The notes beneath the pieces were generated by a model. It was not told the DNA's origin. It made no database searches and worked only from the letters and a program-made list of their open reading frames with translations. A program made the position numbers and the translations under genes. Positions 56,671 through 64,000 of a stretch of DNA of 64,000 nt are shown here, piece by piece; the stretch's first letter is position 1; the number at the start of each line of letters is the position of its first letter. Location of the stretch: contig NW_020653852.1 in the NCBI RefSeq assembly GCF_003589595.1, forward strand, positions 3,373,675-3,437,674, in the 5' to 3' direction. This DNA is from Hyposmocoma kahamanoa. Taxonomy: Eukaryota; Arthropoda; Insecta; Lepidoptera; Cosmopterigidae.

Positions 56671-56804
56671 TTACAGCCTTCTTTGTTACCTTTTCTTCTT
56701 ATCGACTTTAAATAAATTTGTGGACCTGAAGTTTTCTGTTTTATTTTTTTTTAGGTTTGTCTGGTCACGGCTTGTTAGAGTTACAACCCTTTCAACGGAA
56801 AGCC

Positions 56805-56985
56805 AGTGAACTCCAATAACTGGATTCATCCATTAATTTGCCATTCTTGGAGATGGAATATTTTTCAACAAAAAAGGAATCATCGAAATCGGTTTACAAA
56901 TGTAGGAGTCGTCGCGTAATATACACATAAAAATAAATACGAATTGAGTACCTTTTTTTGAAGTCGGTTAAAAAAGATATAAAAT
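56805..56985 (+). mobile_element. AAACCGACCTCAAAAG repeat, 3' part
   Basis: CTGGATTCATCCATTAATTT, ATCATCGAAATCGGTTTACA, TTTTTTTGAAGTCGGTTAAA. Confidence 0.6.
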
Positions 56986-57385
56986 CGAGTCTTTACTTCA
57001 AAGTAATTGTTCGGAGTTGCAAAACTCATGAAGATATCAAAAACTTATAAAACCACAAATTCAACACCAACAAGGTTAAATCTTTTAACACCTACATTAC
57101 CAAAAATGGCGAGCCATTTAAAAAGTAAAATAAAAAGAGCCCACTTGTTGCCTTGTTTCAATTAACAGTTATTGCTGTAACCCAGTGGAAGACTTACAAA
57201 ACTAAAAGTAAGAGGCATGGACAAGCAACATGAAGAAACTGATATGTAATACGAATATGGGATACAAATTTGGTGCTTTCGTGATTGCAACACCAAAACG
57301 TACGTAACGTACATAGTTCCAAAGTGATTTTGTCATAAAAATATCACAAACTACATGAAACAAAATTATGTATGTATTTTAGTAG

Positions 57386-57605
57386 AAATAGAACTCCTCC
57401 TTGTCTACCTTACCTGTTTCTGCCGCGAAGCAGTAATATGGCGAGTTTAGAAGGGTGCTGGTGAAATTACAGGTATATGGGACTTGTCAACTTTACGTCT
57501 CATTGTGACGGGTGCAGTGGCAAAAGAAGATCCCTAAGATTTTTGCGATTTAAAGCTCGGGCTAGGAATGCAACTGTTACAACAGTAATAAGTAATAATA
57601 AAACA
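57386..57605 (+). repeat. CR1-like tail repeat, diverged
   Basis: TGTTTCTGCCGCGAAGCAGT, GGGACTTGTCAACTTTACGT, TTTTGCGATTTAAAGCTCGG. Confidence 0.65.
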
Positions 57606-57825
57606 ACACAATTTTTTTAAGGTCCAATAGTGTTAGTAACTGACAAACATAACTTAAAGACTTGGTTAGTGGTAATAATAATAAATAGTTGCACAAAAAT
57701 TAAATTATAAAAAGTGACAGCCGACTCTCAGATTTCTCACCCGCATCCAGACCCAATAGTTTCTTGTGACACTACTCAATTAGGGCTCGAATGAAAGATT
57801 ACATAATGGGTAGGTCATATCTATC

Positions 57826-58768
57826 AGGGTAACCTATAACAAAGTCGAAAATTTTTTTGTCCGAAATAACGTTTGTTCGAATATTCATTACACCAAAAAC
57901 CCAATTGTAACAAAACAGTTGTTCTTTCAGGATATGTTGAATGTGTATCGCAAAGACACGATTAGGTTTGGTTAGGTTAGGTTAAGTTAGGTTTGAGGGC
58001 GTATCGCACCGTGTCCTACGAGGCAGCGTGCGTCCTCGCAGGTACCCCCCCATGGGACCTAGAGGCGGAGGTCTTAAAGGCCGTATACACCCATAGGGCT
58101 GACGCCAGGAGGGAAGGGGCAGACCTGTACCCCGAAGACGTCCACAGGTGGAGACTGAACGTGGGAGGCGGTGAGCTCCTTCTGTGAGGTTGTAATAACA
58201 CGGAAGGAGACGGCGGAGCGGATTAGAGAGGATGACGTCCTCGCTGATTCCCGCCGGCGGAAGAGGACAGGGCGGAGGCGCCGCGCGGAAATGCGCCTTT
58301 TCCCACTGTAATGGGACTCCAGTGACGAGTCGGGGCTTACTCGTCGCCCGTAACATTCAGTCCCAAGAGGGTAGGGCGACTTCCACGTGTTCCAGGAAGC
58401 CGCCCCCAGGTGCACCAGTGGCAAGGGCCACTTGAGAGGGTTCGCGCGCCAAACAAAGGCCGCGAACGTCCGCTCTTTGGGGGTCGAGGGTAATGGGTAA
58501 CCGGTACCATAACCCCCACTAAGCGGCTGGTTGGAACACCCCGGAGTTTTAGTGGGTAGGCTTCCTTTCTGGAAAAGAGTCCCACATAACCCCGCACCTC
58601 CCCGGGCGCGGTGGTATGCGTAACGCATTTCTCCAAATAAAAAAAAAAGGTTAAGTTAGGTTTAAAAGAAAAAACATTTTCCTCTCAAAATTACTTTCGA
58701 GATTATGAAATTTCGGCCGAATGTTATTTCTGGAAAATGTAATTTCCGACTACTGATAGGTAACCATC
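57826..58768. mobile_element. GGTAACCTATCA foldback element, copy interrupted by an R1-clade LINE
   Basis: Same left half (57826-57979) and right half (58664-58768) as the element at 12817-13084. The two halves are separated by a 654-bp insertion within the GGTTA tract at 57995-58648. Confidence 0.75.
57995..58648 (+). mobile_element. 5'-truncated R1-clade LINE in a TTAGG-like tract, 15-bp duplication
   Basis: GC-rich insert ending in a short poly(A), flanked by the perfect 15-bp duplication GGTTAAGTTAGGTTT (57980-57994 and 58649-58663). The + strand opens with YRTVSYEAACVLAGTPPWDL followed by EAEVLKAVY, the thumb/C-terminal hallmark of R1-clade reverse transcriptases (R1, TRAS, SART, some of which target telomeric TTAGG repeats). 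The reading frame closes at about 58185, and the rest is a decayed coding region and 3' UTR. The long - strand frames here are shadows of its base composition. Confidence 0.7.
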
Positions 58769-58851
58769 TATCAGATATGACTTGTAAAATGGTGTTGGTG
58801 CTGCCCCTCAGTCCGCTGGGCGCTGAAACCATCAACCTGCGCCTCTGCAAA

Positions 58852-58925
58852 CATGGTAAATGTTATTATGGATAGGCGTGTCGCTGATCACCAGGCGGAA
58901 GACTTGTTCGTCCCGTAAATAACGC
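58852..58925 (+). repeat. CR1-like tail repeat, extreme 3' part
   Basis: TTATTATGGATAGGCGTGTC, CAGGCGGAAGACTTGTTCGT. Confidence 0.6.
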
Positions 58926-59029
58926 TTCTATTTGAGCGTAAAAAACTTTTTTTAACACTTTATTTATTTAGGCGCTTTGATCATTACCGAACATGTCAGC
59001 CCTTTAGAAACACTATGTCTCAAGAAAAC

Positions 59030-59200
59030 ACTTAATAAAATCCAGGCAGATAAGTCAAAATACTACCTAACGAAACATGTATAGAAAATCTTCGTAGCAC
59101 TACATAAAACCACCCAATTTTAAATGTACGGTAACCAACTTGTGCAAGTAACTGTACCTTAATAGGTTCCGTCTGAACATACTGTATAAGTAAAATTATG
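59030..59200. repeat. Dispersed repeat, copy 2 of a pair
   Basis: CAGATAAGTCAAAATACTAC, AAACATGTATAGAAAATCTT, TTAATAGGTTCCGTCTGAAC. Pairs with 15985-16190. Confidence 0.55.
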
Positions 59201-59239
59201 TATATCGTCAGTAATGCCACACACTTTGCGGATGGGTGA

Positions 59240-61470
59240 ATTCACTCTCCACATCAAATACGAAATTTGTTTAATGGAATAAAATTTAGGTGTCCGGATC
59301 GAAGCCTATGCGCGCAGTTATCGACTTACTTTTTTTTTTAATTGAATGTTCTGACTTACGTGGCCTATTAAACTTTTTTTTCAAAATATGCAAGGAAAGA
59401 CGACATGGCTTCTTTGATTCAAATAGCATTTAAGTATATTTGAAAAGAGCAATCTCCAGAGTCTTGCTCGTTCTTCTCAGGGAAGTCAGCGCAGTAGATA
59501 AGCAGTAGCTTAAAAATAACGTTTTAAATTGTAAATTTATTTTACCTATGGAATAAATAACTTTCCTCGTAATATGTCCATGACCGTATTATATGTGGCC
59601 AGTCTTTCATAATGAAGGTATGTTGTCATAATATAACCCTATAGTAGCATTCCTTTAAATATGTCCTTGAGTGTTTTTGAAAATAAGCGAATAGCGCTTA
59701 ACAAGTTCTAAGAACGGTGTGCTGAATAACGCCAAGTAAAGAGGTATTATAACGAAAGTATATAAGTTTAAAGCTGATATTTCTTCTTCACTTTTGCCTT
59801 GTGAGCGAGTTGGTGGTTTAGTTAAAAGTACGTTTTTCTGGGTCAGACAATTATAAGAGTTCAACAAATGCAACAATAAACAACAAAATCGTCATCTCAC
59901 TTCTTATACAGCTAATATGTGCTAGCGACTGCTCTATGAGACCCAATAAACTTGCAAGTCACATGACGTAACTGTACAAAAACACGTCTATTATAAAAAT
60001 TATAATTTCCATTGAAAGCTATTATCCAATATCCAACTTTACATAATATTTAATGAAGAAGATTTCGCGGTATTGTAGCATAACATCTGTCTATAGACAG
60101 ATGATTCAGGAAACCAAATTTGCATATAACACGTCCAAGATAAATGTGATTCTCACATTTTGTTTCGACAACTTTATATTTGCATCTCATTTTACACATT
60201 TTCATATCGTTTTAAGTCCTATTACATTTAATTTAAGGGTGATATAATTTTTATTGAAAAGGTGAAGAGGAGTGAGGTAACACGGGAATTGTTGTTTTTT
60301 TCTCACGATGTTGGAGATAGAACGTTTATTGTTGTACATGTGGCGTTAAAACCTGCTTTTTTGCAGTTTGGGGAAGTATTAGGTCAGTAAGTTACACGCT
60401 ATTAATCTTAGTTCATTGTGTTCGCAATGAATAAGACAGGAAAATAATGAGCACGAGTTTTCTCGTAGGAACAGAGAAATAGTATTGCTGGTGGAGTTCA
60501 CTATGCAGATGAAGCAGAATTGCTGTATTATGGATCAAAAGGCAGACTAATTACAGGTACAGAATACTAATTAAGGTCTTATAAGCCACTGCCGATATAT
60601 ATATATATATTTTTTTCATTTATTTGTGGCAACAAACAGTCATACATGAAATAGTAATTATTTACATATATTCCTCTTAAAATAGACCTATAGTGCCAGC
60701 AGATTATAAATAGATTATAATAAGAACGGCTGTAACATATCTTATAGAGTTATTTGTAATGATAACATTCTTGTTTTATGCGTTACTAGAGTTTTACATT
60801 AATATATGAATTAGCGGGCTAAAAATACTTCCTTAGTACCTCAAATGCTAGCAGGCAGTGGTAACCGGTTTGCACCAGGTGGACCACCTGGTTATTTACT
60901 GGTTTATAATGTGTTATATACACAATAAGCCTGACTTATGGCTTTGTTTTATTATTTGAAATTGCAAGCCCACTAAATATATTTTTAAGTAAGTTATAAG
61001 AGAATTAGGACGATATGTATGATTAAATCTTTTATGATTAGAGTGTGTGCGTGTGCGTTATATAACGCATTGTTAATACAATAGTGTATTAACTCAAAAA
61101 GTGGGCTTTCTCAGAATCGATGAAAAACGAATTACTCACTTCCCTCAAAAAAATCATTATTATATTCGTTATTGTTTATTACAGACACTTAAACAATTTC
61201 TCTAATATATTTAAAAATGAAATGGAAACAAATAATTTAATATTTTTGAATAAGGATTATTTTGGCCAGTAGTAGTAGAGAGTTAAAGATTATTTCTTAC
61301 AGTATTCCAACGACGGTTTTTTTGACTTATAGAGAATCAAATTTTACGTTCAGTAATGATATAATATTAAATTTAACACATATTGAGTTACAACACTATT
61401 GTAATAGTAGTGCGATATGTAGAATTTTGATCTAGGCACTTGCATTTTTAAAATGTTCTTTATAGTTTTG
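59240..61470. other. AT-rich stretch, no gene seen
   Basis: Contains a short AT run (about 60597-60612) and no recognisable coding motif. Short open frames at 59655-59876 and 60053-60247 lack family features. Confidence 0.5.
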
Positions 61471-61477
61471 GAAATTA

Positions 61478-61566
61478 AACTATTTATTTTTCGAATCTAT
61501 AGTGCGTACCTACATTTGTTTTAAAATAAACTAACGTTTTGGGCCTTTTACAGGTCCCGTTATCAG
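61478..61566. mobile_element. Foldback element fragment, TTAGGTTTTCGCG family
   Basis: Diverged arm and loop: TTTGTTTTAAAATAAACTAA, then CGTTTTGGGCCTTTTACAGG and TCCCGTTATC. Confidence 0.55.
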
Positions 61567-61965
61567 TTATTTTTAATACTACGCCAATCATCCTATTCAG
61601 CACTATAATTACAAAAGTTATTTATTTTATTTTTAATTTGCCAAGCTTCTCGATTGCAATCTCGTACTATAAATAGTTCATTTATAAAGAAGAATTGTAA
61701 TGGAAATAAAATTAATTTGTTTTTTTCATTTAAATTTACAAAAATAATAATGATATATGACAATGTAACTTGTTTCCACCTAATTCAACGCACAATTATT
61801 GCAACAACAAGCACAATGAATGCAACAACAATTTTAAATAATGAATCTTGCTGTGACTGATTCAATTAAGACGTCGTAAAACATGATAAAATCTGTTTCA
61901 GTGAATAGATTGCACAATCAAAAAAAAAATCTTTGTTCATCCATGGTCGTAAACAGATAAGAAAT

Positions 61966-62228
61966 TAGTAGCAGTAGAGCTCTTTGTGAAATGGTTTGTC
62001 CAGGGAAGTAGTGCCATTTTACTTATTTCTACCGGCAAGCAGCTTTGTGGGTGCTGGTGAAATTACAGGCCCATGGGACTTGTCAACTAATGTCTCAGGG
62101 TGTCAGGCGCATTGGCAGTGCCCCTCAGATATTTGCGATTTAAAGATTTAAGCGGCAATGCAACAACAACGAACAGGCGTGTCGCTTACCACCAGACGAC
62201 TTGTTTTTTCCATCACTTGATTTTGAAA
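61966..62228 (+). repeat. CR1-like tail repeat, near full length
   Basis: TAGTAGCAGTAGAGCTCTTT, GGGACTTGTCAACTAATGTC, GTGTCGCTTACCACCAGACG. Confidence 0.75.
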
Positions 62229-62689
62229 AACGTGTTAATATTGTGTTAAAGCATAACAATAGTGTCATCTGCAAAAAAGCCAAACTAATATAACATTAGC
62301 ATAGCAATAAAAGGGGGAACGCTGCGCCGGCACCTTGCCTCGCGGACCCAATATTATTCATATAATGTAATTCTAGTTTTAGTTTCTTGTAGTAAGCTTT
62401 TATTGAACCAACGTATTTTAGCTCATTGTTTAATAAAAACAAAATAATTAAAAACAGGATAATTTTCTATAGTAAGGGAAAAAATCATTAAGAAGAGCAC
62501 CTTTCTCGCATAAAACCTAATAACCGGTAGGATTCGCGACAGGCGTGGCCGGCGAAAGTAGTGATGACGTAACTAGAAACTGCGATGGACCGATAGCGTT
62601 CGCGAGTTTGCGCTTGCGACGAGCGAAGAGGTAATGAACTTTGTAGTGTGGGTTAGGTGGATTGCACGCGGGTGCGGTGCACTGCGGTT

Positions 62690-62860
62690 ATTTTCTTTGA
62701 AGTTATATAAATCCGCACTTTGCCCCTTTGGATGAGTGAGCCACCACACATATCGACACTGATTCGTATTAAGTCAGTCAGAGACTTTGTGCGATTCGTG
62801 TCGGCGATCCGAACCGAAGCGAAACGCGTAACGACTTCTTAACCCTTTTTACATGGACAT
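62690..62860 (+). promoter_or_regulatory. Possible core promoter facing right
   Basis: TTATATAAAT at about 62704 lies in a locally GC-richer stretch (62520-62850). AAGTCAGTCAGAGAC at about 62770 contains an arthropod initiator TCAGT, and GTGTCGGCGA follows at roughly +25. The TATA-to-TCAGT distance (about 70) is too long for one start site, so either TATA works with an unseen start near 62735 or TCAGT acts alone. No coding exon was recognised downstream; it may be a non-coding first exon of a gene to the right. Confidence 0.3.
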
Positions 62861-63251
62861 AAAGCCTTTTCCGATAAGGTCAAGCCGATTCCAAATTTTC
62901 AAGTATGGTGACTCCCTAAAGCACGTTTTCTTACCCTAAGGGGTCCATGTAATTAACGTCGGGTGTCCATGGCGAGCCTACCTAATATAATGCACTGATA
63001 TAAAAATTGATTTACAATATATTGTGAGTAAGTAAGAACTGTGCGCGTGACCTTTTTGAATTTTGTGACAGCCATCCGTTACAATTGGAGCAAGCGAATC
63101 GTGCGTCAATGCAATCCGCGAGCCTTTTCTAAGCCAGAGCCTAATCTCAAAGGGTCTTCTCTTATTTGTTTTAGATTTGATGTTCAACATGAAACTATCA
63201 AAGTTTATACAAATCAATTCGCTCTGAATAGACTAAAATATGCATTATGTT

Positions 63252-63537
63252 CATTGACTTACAATTATATGGACGTCGGGTCCGCGCTAAAAAGTGTCCG
63301 AACTTACAGGGCGTTAAAATCGTATACAGAGCGTCATTCACGCTTTAGTCTTCGTTTGTTCGACTGACAGCGAAGCAAGCAAAATTAGACAGTACTGCGA
63401 TGACATTACAATTTAAATTCAACGTTTTAGCTTTTTCATATTCCTTTACATGTCACTACGTTTAAATAGGTTGACTTGGGGCATTTTTTTCGTGGTTTTT
63501 GTATTATAACCGTCGTCCATTTATTTGTAAGTCAATG
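63252..63537. mobile_element. CATTGACTTAC family TIR element, complete 286-bp copy
   Basis: Same ends and interior as the copy at 35648-35875 but inverted and about 58 bp longer. Perfect 8-bp duplication ATTATGTT on both sides (63244-63251, 63538-63545). The extra length is internal, around 63360-63460. Confidence 0.88.
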
Positions 63538-64000
63538 ATTATGTTAATTTAATTTGTTTTGTGTCTCAGAGAAAAAGGATCAACCATTAAAAAAGATGAC
63601 CGTTATAGATTTTTTTGACTCTTGCTTTGGCAAATTTAAAATGATCATTATACGTACCTTAATAATTTTAAGCAAACAAATAGAGACTATGAAAAGCTTC
63701 CGAAATACAAAATTATCACAAATGGGATTCCGTGAAAATTAAATAGGAACTTTAAGTATCACAGTTTATCTATTTCGCAACACAAGTAGTTTCTACAAAG
63801 TAACAACTCTGTGACCAGTAGCCAACAATACCCTTCCTATATCATCAAGTTGATTGTTTGCTCAGGTCGACATGCAAACAAGCGAATGTAGGCACGCAAG
63901 CTGTAATTTGAGGTTGTGGCCGTGGGAAGCCTTAGATGTTCGGTTTACTAGGTGATTTCAGGTTACGTGAGGTTATTAAAGAGTTAAAGTGTCAAGACAA

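Noticed and set aside
57960..57994. Telomere or telomere-proximal sequence (GGTTA repeats)
   Set aside because: Only a few degenerate units, within a DNA element that also occurs at 12.8 kb; genes and unique sequence surround it.
58074..58628. 184-codon - strand protein gene
   Set aside because: It is antisense to a 5'-truncated R1-clade LINE; its openness follows from GC-rich composition, with no family features.

Overview
The window looks like nuclear DNA from an insect, most likely a moth or butterfly (Lepidoptera). It has AT-rich sequence, small exons with GT/AG splice sites, long introns, tRNA-derived SINEs, many 5'-truncated non-LTR retrotransposon ends, and dispersed tails of the kind common in lepidopteran genomes (AAACCGACYTCAAAA-type repeats; tails ending in GTCACTTGATATTATAAAA). 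Host coding sequence is under 8% of the window; repeats make up most of what is recognisable.

Three host genes can be supported. (1) A very-long-chain fatty acid elongase (ELOVL family) on the + strand: three exons at 5182-5425, 38145-38287 and 39915-40109 join in frame to the last 193 residues, including the HxxHH box and a C-terminal dilysine; the 5' exons lie to the left. Its intron of about 32.7 kb holds most of the mobile elements. (2) The first coding exon of an ORP9-type oxysterol-binding-protein-related protein on the - strand (41769-41870), the start of a PH domain; its later exons are not seen, so its transcript must run leftward, antisense to the elongase. (3) A secreted Gln/Pro-rich insect protein of about 1288 residues on the - strand (42725-47079), with a micro-exon carrying only Met-Leu, a 3.5-kb main exon and a last exon.

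Layout: 1-5181, repeats, no gene. 5182-40109, elongase, with nested elements in its intron, including a degenerate but nearly complete hAT transposon with BED finger (32097-34859). 40150-47130, the most gene-dense part. 47130-64000, no clear host gene, but a mariner-type transposase fossil (48.1-48.5 kb), foldback elements at 52.6 and 53.7 kb, a TIR element at 56.3 kb, an R1-clade LINE inserted in a TTAGG-like tract (58.0-58.6 kb), and a possible promoter near 62.7 kb pointing right.

The most interesting signal is a TIR family with ends CATTGACTTAC...GTAAGTCAATG. Two complete copies (228 and 286 bp) have perfect 8-bp target duplications. Two other loci carry only the two terminal tips, 27 and 23 bp in total, each also between perfect 8-bp duplications; one lies directly after the elongase stop codon. 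8-bp duplications, CA termini and footprints that keep terminal-repeat tips on both sides are what P-superfamily excision leaves, so these look like excision scars.

Stretches of 300-700 bases between listed features that have no entry of their own are AT-rich intronic or intergenic DNA in which I saw no gene or convincing repeat.
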